Notes: generated by a model not told the origin, from the letters alone. A DNA stretch of 9,990 nucleotides from a bacterium (GCA_027619145.1 JAQCGA010000100.1:1-9990); one strand, 5' to 3'. Positions 1 through 6,651 are shown, counted from the first letter of the stretch. Numbers and translations are program-made.

Positions 1-127
1 AAGAGAACATCTTGCGGGATTTCTTTTTTTTGTGATGGCAGGACCTTTAGTAGAAGCTATTCTGGGTCGGTCGTCGTTCCTCCTTCTGAATCTTTTGCCA
101 CTTCGCCCCAAGACAGCTATTCCATAT
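1..127. other. Left-edge region with no assignable gene
   Basis: This stretch follows the stop of the PEP mutase-like gene and runs off the window edge. A plus-strand frame is open from base 2 to the stop at 197-199 and would give a hydrophobic tail, but it overlaps the 3' end of the PEP mutase-like gene in antisense. The opposite strand in the same register is also open. It has no convincing start: a GGAGG at about 85 on the minus strand is not followed by a start codon. I see no clear hairpin terminator for the minus-strand operon here. A run of eight T lies at 24-31. Confidence 0.4.
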
Positions 128-997
128 TCACGTTTCAGCGTTGTTCTGGCCAGAAACGGAGCGGATCAGTTCTTTAATTTCTACAAAAGACGCCGCTGAT
201 TCGAAAGCCGAAAACGTGCCGCCATCCCGAATTTCTCTCGCCGCGCTGAGCATTGCCCCCAGGGCTGTTCTGGCCAGGGATGACCCCACGCTCACGCGGC
301 GAACGCCGCAGTGTTCCAGATCCGCTAACGTGACACCCTTCAATCCAATGCCAGCGACGACATTGACGGGCTTATTGACCGCTGTGCAAACCTGGCGGAT
401 CGCATCCAGGTCGGGAAGACCGGGAGCGTATAGAACGTGTGCTCCCACTGCTTCATAACCGACCAATCGTTCCAGGGTGTCATCTAAATCAGGGCAGCCG
501 CACAAGTAATTTTCTGCTCGAGCCGTAAGCATGAAAGGATGATCAGATCTTGCTGCGGCTTCTACCCCGGCCGCGACCCTTTCTATGGCGAGGGTTTTAT
601 CATACAGCGGGCGGTCTGGATGACCGGTGGTATCTTCAATCGTGCAACCAACTAAGCCGATTCCAATAGCGCCCCGAACTGTCTCAGCGACCGCCTCTGG
701 TGAATCACCGAACCCGTTTTCCAAATCGGCGCTGACCGGTAGTGGGGTGGCCTCTACAATCTCGCGGGCATGCGAAAGTGCCTCTTCGCGTTGTATATCC
801 CCTACTTGATCAAGCCGCCCACGAGAGAAGGCGTACCCTGCACTGGTGGTAGCGAGTGCCTCGAAGCCGAGCGCCGTAAGCATTTTGGCAGTTCCAATAT
901 CCCAGGGATTGGGAAGCACAAAAATGCGATCTCGTTCGTGTAACTGTTGGAATGCTTCTGCTTTTTTTAGGGTCGTCAACTTTGCCATATCAGTCAT
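128..997 (-). CDS. PEP mutase / isocitrate lyase superfamily protein
   Basis: This 289-residue protein resembles the PEP mutase-like branch (Pfam PEP_mutase type) of the isocitrate lyase superfamily, TIM-barrel enzymes that make or break C-C or C-P bonds next to a carboxylate using Mg2+. The sequence shows an N-terminal LPNPWDIGTAKML segment (residues 28-40), the metal-site motif SADLENGFGD (89-98, D91 and E93), GCTIEDTTG (117-125, E121) and TARAENY (158-164). The C-terminal part VNVVAGIG and RRVSVGSSLAR matches the barrel end of this family. The KKCGH cysteine loop of true isocitrate and methylisocitrate lyases is absent, so it should not be called isocitrate lyase. The ATG at 997 follows AGGTGAAAGAAAGAA; an inner ATG at 988 has no better site. 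It lies 26 bases after the SMP-30-like gene and is the last gene of the minus-strand block. The substrate is unknown. Confidence 0.88.
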   Translation of the reverse strand: MTDMAKLTTLKKAEAFQQLHERDRIFVLPNPWDIGTAKMLTALGFEALATTSAGYAFSRGRLDQVGDIQREEALSHAREIVEATPLPVSADLENGFGDSPEAVAETVRGAIGIGLVGCTIEDTTGHPDRPLYDKTLAIERVAAGVEAAARSDHPFMLTARAENYLCGCPDLDDTLERLVGYEAVGAHVLYAPGLPDLDAIRQVCTAVNKPVNVVAGIGLKGVTLADLEHCGVRRVSVGSSLARTALGAMLSAAREIRDGGTFSAFESAASFVEIKELIRSVSGQNNAET

Positions 998-1023
998 TTC
1001 TTTCTTTCACCTAAGGCCGTAAT

Positions 1024-1887
1024 TTAGGGCAACTTTGGATAATGCAAAGGTGCGCCAACGGCGTTGATGTTGTAGCGGGTAATATGCCAGCGGCCCAGGT
1101 TGGCGCTGAGTAAGATGTTCCGATTTTTGCCGCAGAAGGCGATGTTGGTGGGGGCGGCGATTACGGTGCCTTCGAAGTCTTCAGCCAGAACATCCAGAGC
1201 GCCCTGGGCACTGTAGCGGTAGATGCGGTCCGGGCGGTAACAGGAAATGTAGAGGTTATTCTCGGTATCGAATGCGAGGCCGTCGGGAACGGTTTGTGGG
1301 AGTTCGACGACGGTTTCGACTTTTCCGGCGCTGCCGTCTGGGAGAATTTCAACGCGGGAGACGCGGGGGGTGTTGAGGCTGACAACCACGTAGAGGTATT
1401 TGCCATCCGGACTGAGGGCGAGGCCGTTGGGGAACTGAGTGAGGGTGCGTTCCCAGACTTCGGTGAGACCTCCAGGTTTGATTTTGAAGAGGCGACCGTT
1501 GTCTTCTCTCCACTCGCCAGAATCGGAGACGTAGAGGTTGCCTTCTGCATCGAAGACGGGGTAGTTGGGGGTGGCAATGGCGTCGCCGGGAGCACCTTCG
1601 GAGTAGATGTCGATCTGGCCGTTTTGCGTGATGCGCCAGACAGCGCCGTTGCTACAGGCATAGATGTTTTCGTTTGCATCCTGGGCCAGACCGCCGACGA
1701 ATCCGCCGGTGTTGCCAATTTCTTCAAAATTTCCGGTTTCCATGTGGATGCGGTAGATCTGGCCAGCTTCTCCGCCTGCGTAGGCGTAGCCGTTGAGGCC
1801 GCAGGCGATGCATTCGGGGTGGTCCAGGCCAGCGCCGAAGCTACCTACGAAGAGGGAGACGTGTGTATCGTTGTTAAGAATGGCCAT
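1024..1887 (-). CDS. SMP-30/gluconolactonase-type beta-propeller
   Basis: The protein has 287 residues from the ATG at 1887, close to the usual 290-300 of the SMP-30/gluconolactonase/LRE family. These six-bladed propellers bind a divalent metal and often hydrolyse sugar lactones. The three expected metal ligands are visible: E25 in DHPEC, N154 in FPNGLALSPDG and D202 in VPDGLAFD. N108 in TPNYPVFD matches the additional conserved asparagine. Blade repeats such as EGNLYVSDSG and ENNLYISC recur. An ATG at 1920 would extend it by 11 residues but overlap the upstream gene by 32 bases. The 1887 start has AGGGAG nine bases upstream and sits one base after the protease stop, so it is preferred. There is no signal peptide, so it is likely cytoplasmic. 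A lactonase acting beside sugar enzymes is plausible, but the substrate cannot be read from sequence. Confidence 0.88.
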   Translation of the reverse strand: MAILNNDTHVSLFVGSFGAGLDHPECIACGLNGYAYAGGEAGQIYRIHMETGNFEEIGNTGGFVGGLAQDANENIYACSNGAVWRITQNGQIDIYSEGAPGDAIATPNYPVFDAEGNLYVSDSGEWREDNGRLFKIKPGGLTEVWERTLTQFPNGLALSPDGKYLYVVVSLNTPRVSRVEILPDGSAGKVETVVELPQTVPDGLAFDTENNLYISCYRPDRIYRYSAQGALDVLAEDFEGTVIAAPTNIAFCGKNRNILLSANLGRWHITRYNINAVGAPLHYPKLP

Positions 1888-1888
1888 G

Positions 1889-2629
1889 TTAAAATTCTCC
1901 CTGGGGTTGCGGGGTTTCATCTGCTGGGGGTTCGATGTTGGGAATTCCGAGCTGTTTGTTCACACGCATTCTGGCTCGGTTCGCGGCGGCGCGTAGGGAC
2001 AGGTACATTACGAAGATGGAGATAGCCGCCCAGGTGAATGCGATGGGGTAGGCCAGGAAAGGTGCGCCCCAGTAGCGGGCAAGAATACCGGCGTCGGTTT
2101 TGTCTGCATACATCCAGAGGTCGGTGCGGAAGTCGTGAAGGCTGTAGAGGCACAGCAGGATGCCCAGCCAGTTTGTGGCCCAACGAGCAGCGCGGGGGAA
2201 CCACAGGGGAATGGCGACTAAAATCAGGCCGCCGGCGATGCCGAAGGCGAAGTCGAAGCCGAAGACGGGGGTGTAGCGGGCGGTCATAAAGAGGGAGACG
2301 CCACCGATGCTGGCCAGGACAATCCGCTGAAGAGCCGCCCATGCGCCAATGTAGATAAGGAGCGCGCCCAGGAAGGCAGAGCCCACATACCCGGCCGAGA
2401 CGATGAAGGGAAAATTGCCGCCCCGGCTGATGGTATGGCCGGATTCATCCCAGCGGGTGCGGATTTCAGCGACTTCACCGCCGGTGAACAGGGTGGCACC
2501 GGCGTGGCAAATTTCGTGGGTGAAGACCATAAAAACGCGGAAGGGTTTGACAACCGGTGTGTGCCACAACCCCAGCGCGAGGACCGCACATACAAGTTGC
2601 GGCCAGAAGTATTTGAAGACGCCACCCAT
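1889..2629 (-). CDS. M50-type (M50B-like) membrane zinc metalloprotease
   Basis: This 246-residue integral membrane protein belongs, by its motifs, to the M50B-like peptidases related to site-2 proteases. The zinc motif HEICH (HExxH, residues 38-42) is in the first third, followed by a GGEVAEI segment and SAGYVGSAFLG (78-88), the glycine-rich motif typical of this family. HDFRTDLW (165-172) supplies aspartates that could give the third zinc ligand. Hydrophobic stretches near residues 9-37, 74-100, 103-118, 125-145, 153-164 and 188-213 suggest about six membrane segments. The C-terminus from 214 is hydrophilic and proline-rich. There is no PDZ domain. The ATG has GGAGG five bases upstream. It lies 62 bases after the PurO-like gene. 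Peptidase activity and target are inferred from family only; M50B-like proteins are mostly uncharacterised. Confidence 0.85.
   Translation of the reverse strand: MGGVFKYFWPQLVCAVLALGLWHTPVVKPFRVFMVFTHEICHAGATLFTGGEVAEIRTRWDESGHTISRGGNFPFIVSAGYVGSAFLGALLIYIGAWAALQRIVLASIGGVSLFMTARYTPVFGFDFAFGIAGGLILVAIPLWFPRAARWATNWLGILLCLYSLHDFRTDLWMYADKTDAGILARYWGAPFLAYPIAFTWAAISIFVMYLSLRAAANRARMRVNKQLGIPNIEPPADETPQPQGEF
1897..1902 (-). promoter_or_regulatory. Ribosome-binding site that fixes the SMP-30 gene start
   Basis: AGGGAG on the minus strand lies nine bases before the ATG at 1887, inside the last codons of the protease gene. It supports the inner start over the ATG at 1920 and implies translational coupling, since the upstream stop codon (1889-1891) is one base from the start codon. 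Confidence 0.7.
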
Positions 2630-2691
2630 CAGGACCTCCGTTTTAGGGATGGCCCAGGTCGTACGCTTTGAAACGGTACGGAACGCCCGGG

Positions 2692-3408
2692 TTATTTCTG
2701 GTATTTGTTGACAATTTTCAGGGCAACTGTTTTTGCTTCTGGATTGATGTATTTGACGAGCAGGGAGACCCGGTTGGCTTCGTCCAGGAGATCCCAGTAG
2801 AAGTCTGCGGTTGCGGCGATGTTGTCAAAGAGTTCTACACAGAAAGGTTCGCCGGAGAAGGAGGGTGGAGGATTGCCATTGTCTTGATAGGTTGTGATGC
2901 AGTGGCCGATGCCTGGAATGGCGGTTTCGTAGTTGAAAAAATGTCGAGTTGCATAGTCGCCGTTGAGAGCAATGGTTTTCAGGATGGCGAGTTTGTAGAT
3001 GTGTTGGGTATCATCCAGGTCTACGATGCCAGAGATACGTGGGGTGTAGATGGGCGGGTCCGGTTCGAAGGTGCGTGTGCAGAGTGCACTTTCGAATGTA
3101 TCCCCATTTTGCAGATAGTCGAATATGGTGTCGGTCTGGTCGCCGTTGGTGAGGATGTGGGCGTTGTTGTGAATTTTGATCGGGTGGTAGACGACGAGAG
3201 AGGGGTTCTCCAGTTTGGATTCGTCGAAGGCTTCGGTTTTTACGGTGCTTCCCTCGGAGATAAAGGCACGGTTGCGGCTGCCTTCGCTGCGGCCCATGAT
3301 CCAGTAAACCTGAACGATGTTCTGTTCGTCTGGTGTTTGACCGAGGATGATGCCTCTACCGGGGTAGGTGGAATTTTTTAGTCTTTCGGCATGTGTTTCA
3401 ATGTTCAT
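2692..3408 (-). CDS. PurO-like IMP cyclohydrolase family protein
   Basis: This 238-residue protein matches the archaeal-type IMP cyclohydrolase family (PurO, an Ntn-hydrolase-like fold), which in methanogens closes the purine ring of FAICAR to give IMP. Motifs seen in order are YPGRG (15-19), MGRSEGSRNR (38-47), NPSLVVYHPIK (68-78), LTNGDQTD (86-93) and TPRISG (122-127). These mirror the YLGR, S-R-S-x-x-N-R, NPYIAYN, SNGSHTD and TPRI blocks I recall from methanogen PurO. The bacterial relatives carry a longer C-terminal part like the one here, including GHCITTYQDNG and PSFSGEP (182-188). The ATG has GGAGA five bases upstream. No other purine gene is in the window, so the role in de novo synthesis is unproven; a salvage or nucleotide-modifying role is possible. 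The 200-base repeat-bearing gap upstream suggests it may start a separate transcript. Confidence 0.82.
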   Translation of the reverse strand: MNIETHAERLKNSTYPGRGIILGQTPDEQNIVQVYWIMGRSEGSRNRAFISEGSTVKTEAFDESKLENPSLVVYHPIKIHNNAHILTNGDQTDTIFDYLQNGDTFESALCTRTFEPDPPIYTPRISGIVDLDDTQHIYKLAILKTIALNGDYATRHFFNYETAIPGIGHCITTYQDNGNPPPSFSGEPFCVELFDNIAATADFYWDLLDEANRVSLLVKYINPEAKTVALKIVNKYQK

Positions 3409-3440
3409 GGATGTCTCCGTTGTGGTGGAAAATCTGTCTC

Positions 3441-3464
3441 ACGCAAAGGCGCAAAGACGCGAAG
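3441..3464. repeat. Three tandem 8-base units (RCGCRAAG)
   Basis: The units ACGCAAAG, GCGCAAAG and ACGCGAAG lie head to tail, each one or two bases from the next. They sit between the PurO-like gene start and the larger tandem repeat. A very similar CGCAAAG-rich string occurs, from memory, between genes in many environmental bacterial genomes, so this is probably a dispersed intergenic repeat rather than a local operator. Confidence 0.75.
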
Positions 3465-3529
3465 GGAAACCGGTGGTGTTGCGGTGTGTCACGTAGGGGC
3501 GAACCTTGTGTTCGCCCGGTATTTCGAGA
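3462..3529. repeat. Hairpin-forming REP-like repeat, copy 1
   Basis: This 68-base unit is repeated directly at 3534-3602. It contains a perfect 8-base stem GGGCGAAC / GTTCGCCC around the loop CTTGT, flanked by GTGGTGTTGC upstream and CGGTATTTCGAGA downstream. It lies in the gap downstream of the serine hydrolase gene. The palindromic core resembles the GTAGGGGCGAACCT type of dispersed repeat I recall from many environmental genomes. It may help stabilise transcript ends, but no U-tract follows on either strand, so it is not a classical terminator. Confidence 0.82.
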
Positions 3530-3533
3530 TGGA

Positions 3534-3602
3534 AAAGGAAACCAGTGGTGTTGCAGGGTGTTGCGTAGGGGCGGCCCCCTGTGGCCGTCCGGTATTTCGA
3601 GA
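3534..3602. repeat. Hairpin-forming REP-like repeat, copy 2
   Basis: This is a 69-base second copy of the 3462-3529 unit, with the same flanks (GTGGTGTTGC and CCGGTATTTCGAGA) and one extra base in the hairpin region. Its stem reads GGGCGGCC / GGCCGTCC, pairing over eight positions with one G-T wobble. Two stem base pairs differ from copy 1 on both arms at once, so pairing is kept. The copy ends six bases from the stop codon of the serine hydrolase gene. Confidence 0.82.
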
Positions 3603-3608
3603 CAAAAT

Positions 3609-4481
3609 TCAGACGGTGACCAGGGTGTCGTAGACGGCGCGGGAGACAGCAGCGAGGCTGAGGTCCACGTTCATCCGGTCTTTGTATGTGATTTTTTTGG
3701 CCATGAGGGCGACGGTGTAGGGACCGGACGGGGAGAAGACGATGCCCACGTCTGCGCGTACGCCCAGGTAGTAGCCGGTTTTGTGTGCGACGTTTGTACC
3801 AATGGGGAGGGCGTGCGGGAGGACGGTTTTGAGTTGTTGTCGTTTTAAGATGTCCAGAGCGTCTTCGCGGGAGGCGGGGGAGAGGATGTTTCCTGCGTAA
3901 AGTAGTTCGAGCAGTCGGCACATGTTGGCGGGGGTAGAAACGTCGGATTTGTTTTCATCGTAGGCGTCGGCATTCAGGTCGTACTGATAGTTGAAGAGGC
4001 GCTCTGAGCACAAGTCGAGCGTGTGCTCAGGGTTTTCAGGGTTGAGGCCAACGGCGCTGAAAAGGAGTTGTTTGCAGGTCATGGGGATGTGGGTTTGTGT
4101 GAGGCCCAGGTTCTGCATGGTTGTGTTGAGGTTGTTTCCACCAACGAGATGATAGAGGTAGTCTGTGGCGGTGTTGTCGCTGATGATGATCATGAGCATG
4201 GCCAGGTCGCGCAGTGTGGGTTGCAGGCCGAGGGCCATTTCTTTGAGGATGCCGGAGCCGGGTACGTGCAGGTCTTCTGTGAGTTTGATGCGATGATTCA
4301 GGGCGAGCCGTCCTTCGTCCACCTGGCGGTAGAGTTCTACAAGGAGAGGGACTTTGAGGGTGCTGGCGGTGAAGAAAATTTCTTCGGAATTGTGGTAAAT
4401 CTGGCGGCCGGTTTCCAGGTGTTTGACAGAAAGGCCGACGATTCCGGGGACGTGGGCAATGGCGGTTTCGAGGTGGGTCAC
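3609..4481 (-). CDS. Class A beta-lactamase-fold serine hydrolase
   Basis: This 290-residue protein has the three hallmark motifs of the penicillin-binding/class A beta-lactamase fold: STLK (S40 to K43, the SxxK nucleophile and base), SDN (101-103) and KTG (234-236). GLQPTLRDLAMLMIIISDN matches the helix leading to SDN, and VSTPANMCRLLELL matches the helix after the omega loop. Between SDN and that helix lies about 80 residues, longer than in class A enzymes, and no clear ExxLN omega-loop glutamate is visible. There is no signal peptide, which is unusual for a beta-lactamase acting in the periplasm. It starts with GTG at 4481, 13 bases after the ceramidase-like stop, with AGGA eight bases upstream. 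It could be a cytoplasmic esterase, amidase or peptidase. I do not call it a resistance gene. Confidence 0.86.
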   Translation of the reverse strand: MTHLETAIAHVPGIVGLSVKHLETGRQIYHNSEEIFFTASTLKVPLLVELYRQVDEGRLALNHRIKLTEDLHVPGSGILKEMALGLQPTLRDLAMLMIIISDNTATDYLYHLVGGNNLNTTMQNLGLTQTHIPMTCKQLLFSAVGLNPENPEHTLDLCSERLFNYQYDLNADAYDENKSDVSTPANMCRLLELLYAGNILSPASREDALDILKRQQLKTVLPHALPIGTNVAHKTGYYLGVRADVGIVFSPSGPYTVALMAKKITYKDRMNVDLSLAAVSRAVYDTLVTV

Positions 4482-4494
4482 GGTGGGGTTCCTG

Positions 4495-5802
4495 TTATGC
4501 GATGGAGAGGTTCCGGTGCACGGTTGTATGGATGCGGTCTTCGGTTTCTGAAACGTAAGGCCCAGTGCGTTTCAAGTGTTGCTGGTTGAACCACACTTCG
4601 TACCCTCCCTCGGGGATCTGGCGCTTGACAGGGACGTAACCGACGATGCTGTTGCTGTAGGCCAGAATAAGTACGTTATCAAAATGAGATCCCAGTTCTT
4701 TTTTGAGACGTAGACCGTGTTCTACGGACATTTCGGCGGCCAGAGTAACGATGGCCAGGGTGTTTCCAAAACGAAGGGTCTGGAGTTCGAATGGAATGGT
4801 TGTAGAAACGGGGGTGTTGTTTTCCACGCTGTGGTGCAGGTGGTTTGCCCAGTTGCGTACATAATCCCGATTGTCATCCAGGCTTTTTTTGACCAGGTCT
4901 ATGTCAATGGGTTCGGTTTCCAGGTCCAGGATGGTTTGGGTGATGGAGGCAGAGCCGGAAATAGGTTTCATTGTATTGGACGCCAGAACCCGGTGGACGG
5001 ATTCACCGAGTTGGATACCGATGTCACGGATTTCGTCGATTTCCCGCTGGACAAAGGTTTCCGTATGGGGAGCAACTGGATGGGTTTTCTGGTCTCCGGC
5101 ACAGCCTTGAAGGAAGCAGACGGCAATGCCGGGATGGGTTTCTATCACGTGATCATATGCGAAACCGACATAATCTCCTCCAATACGCGTACCGCCCCGA
5201 CTGGTGGGGTGACAGGCGTAGCTGAAGAGGACGGCACGTAAGTCACCTTCGAGAGATGTTACAGCGAGAACAGGTACGTCGTGGTCGTGTGGAGATTCTG
5301 GCGCAGGTTTCCACTCGACGCCACCTTTGCCGTCTGGTTTTCGGCGGGAGACCGCGATGTCGCAGGTTCCGTTTTCGAAGGAGAGGCGGGCGGGCGAGCG
5401 GTTTTCCCAGGCTTCTCTTGCGCATTGGGTAACGCGGTTGACGAGTTCATTCAGGTAGTTTTCGTCCAGAGGACCGTGGCGTTCTATGTCCATTTCGCGA
5501 ATGCAGGGGCCGCAGTGGGTGTGCGAGCCGTTGAGGACGATGTGGGCAGGGTTGATGCCGATGGCTTTCTGGATGGATTTCCGCACGCGGTCTGTGCGTT
5601 CGTAGAAACCCAGGATTTCCGCACCGATGATGAGGAGGGGCGTTGTGCCGTCGTCGATGGCAACGGCTGTGGCGCGCAGGGGGTGGTACACGTCGGTAGA
5701 GGGATCGTTGCGTGCGGCGAAGCCGGCCAGGTAAATGCCAACGGGTGGGGTGATGTCTGTGGTGCTGACGCCGACGTGGTAGGTGTCGATGGCGGAAGAC
5801 AT
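4495..5802 (-). CDS. Neutral-ceramidase-fold hydrolase
   Basis: The 435-residue protein matches the N-terminal catalytic domain of neutral/alkaline non-lysosomal ceramidases, zinc hydrolases that split the amide of ceramide. The sequence shows VGVSTTDITPPVG (10-22), GSHTHCGP (92-99, with H94 and H96 as zinc-ligand candidates), YACHPT (195-200, H198), GGDYVGFA (208-215), AAEMSVEHG (355-363, E357) and VGYVP / GGYEVW (Y389 and Y401). The nucleophile region of true ceramidases (GDVSPN) reads QGCAGDQKTHP (232-242) here, with no serine in place. It lacks a signal peptide and the C-terminal domain of secreted ceramidases. AAGGAG lies six bases before the ATG. Homologues with this architecture are common in planctomycete-like genomes and of unknown substrate. 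An amidase or related hydrolase role is more likely than ceramide hydrolysis. Confidence 0.85.
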   Translation of the reverse strand: MSSAIDTYHVGVSTTDITPPVGIYLAGFAARNDPSTDVYHPLRATAVAIDDGTTPLLIIGAEILGFYERTDRVRKSIQKAIGINPAHIVLNGSHTHCGPCIREMDIERHGPLDENYLNELVNRVTQCAREAWENRSPARLSFENGTCDIAVSRRKPDGKGGVEWKPAPESPHDHDVPVLAVTSLEGDLRAVLFSYACHPTSRGGTRIGGDYVGFAYDHVIETHPGIAVCFLQGCAGDQKTHPVAPHTETFVQREIDEIRDIGIQLGESVHRVLASNTMKPISGSASITQTILDLETEPIDIDLVKKSLDDNRDYVRNWANHLHHSVENNTPVSTTIPFELQTLRFGNTLAIVTLAAEMSVEHGLRLKKELGSHFDNVLILAYSNSIVGYVPVKRQIPEGGYEVWFNQQHLKRTGPYVSETEDRIHTTVHRNLSIA

Positions 5803-5817
5803 GGGGGACTCCTTGTG

Positions 5818-6651
5818 TTACAGCTGGATATCATTTTGTTTGGCGACGGACCGGATATGGTTCGCTGCGAGGTCGTATTCGGTTTCGTCGGGGAGATGTT
5901 CGAGCATAAGAGGTGTGTCCGGGGCGAGTTGGCTTAATTCGCCAAGGTAAACGCCGTAGTCCAATCCGCCGGTTCCCGGGCGGCCTTCGTCCAGGTGAAC
6001 GGTGAGTTTTCCGGAGAGGAGGCTGTCTTTTGCGTGGCAGCTTTTGATGTGGGGGCCGAGTTTCTGGAAGCATTCCCTCAGGAGATCTGCATTCCGAAAG
6101 TAACGTTCTGGGCTGTTGATGAGATTGACGGGGTCCAGGTGTACGCCGAAGCTCTCACGGTCTATGGCTTTTATGAGGTTCAGATAAGAATCTGGTGAAT
6201 CCGGGTACATCCAGGGCATGGTTTCCAGGGCGTATTGGGTATGTTTCGGACGGACGGTGTCGAGGATGTCCCGGATGGTTTCCACGATGCGGTCGAAGGT
6301 GTCCTGTGTGAGATCTCTCGGGTCCGGGCCGTCCCACTTGGGGCCGCGGGAGCCGGAGATATTTACGCAGCACCGGGCGCCGATGTCTTCGGCAAGCTGG
6401 AGGCAGCGTTTACATTTTTCGAGGGCTTCTGTTCGGGTTTTCTCGTCCGAACTTAATGGACTGCTCCAGGCGCCGACTTCGGCGATGACGATGTCGGCTT
6501 TTCGGGCGGCTTCCCGGTAGTCCCGGATTTCGTGGGCATCTGAGCCCGGTTTTACCGGACAGAAGGCGGCGCGGTATCCTTTGGCACGGACGGCCGATAC
6601 CCAGGCTTCGGGATCTTTGTACTTTTGAAATACAGGTCCACCCAGGCGCAT
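5818..6651 (-). CDS. Sugar phosphate isomerase/epimerase-type TIM barrel
   Basis: From the ATG at 6651 this is a 277-residue member of the xylose isomerase-like TIM-barrel family (AP endonuclease 2 / sugar isomerase type), whose members isomerise or epimerise sugars, inositols or keto-acids with a divalent metal. Metal-ligand candidates, numbered from this start, are E143 in ALETMPW, D173 in VHLDPVN, H206 in SCHAKD and E251 in MLEHL, one on each expected strand. HLDEGRPGTGGLDY (219-232) matches the family loop before the last ligand. A longer frame opens at 6708, but it overlaps the upstream gene by 47 bases and adds a low-complexity 19-residue lead. The 6651 start has AGAGGT five bases upstream and lies ten bases after the upstream stop. 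It is cytoplasmic. The substrate cannot be deduced. Confidence 0.88.
   Translation of the reverse strand: MRLGGPVFQKYKDPEAWVSAVRAKGYRAAFCPVKPGSDAHEIRDYREAARKADIVIAEVGAWSSPLSSDEKTRTEALEKCKRCLQLAEDIGARCCVNISGSRGPKWDGPDPRDLTQDTFDRIVETIRDILDTVRPKHTQYALETMPWMYPDSPDSYLNLIKAIDRESFGVHLDPVNLINSPERYFRNADLLRECFQKLGPHIKSCHAKDSLLSGKLTVHLDEGRPGTGGLDYGVYLGELSQLAPDTPLMLEHLPDETEYDLAANHIRSVAKQNDIQL

Noticed and set aside
1294..2025. A 243-residue open frame on the plus strand across the SMP-30 and protease genes
   Set aside because: It is antisense to two well-supported genes and spans their junction, and it shows no known motif.
2630..2691. Terminator or promoter between the PurO-like and protease genes
   Set aside because: Only a 5-base inverted repeat (CGTAC / GTACG) is present, with no T-tract and no convincing -35/-10 pair.
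2668..3381. A 237-residue open frame on the plus strand opposite the PurO-like gene
   Set aside because: It is a full antisense shadow of a gene with strong family motifs and a good ribosome site. Its translation shows no recognisable domain.
3441..3602. Possible CRISPR array or coding region made of repeated units
   Set aside because: There are only two long copies with near-identical content and almost no spacer. Translations such as VGANLVFAR come from reading the intergenic repeat, not from a gene.
3609..4481. An antibiotic-resistance beta-lactamase
   Set aside because: There is no signal peptide and no visible omega-loop glutamate, and the neighbours are metabolic genes. Only the fold and serine motifs are supported.
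5281..5937. A 218-residue open frame on the plus strand opposite the ceramidase-like gene
   Set aside because: It is an antisense shadow rich in V, G and D, and it runs across the boundary of two real genes.
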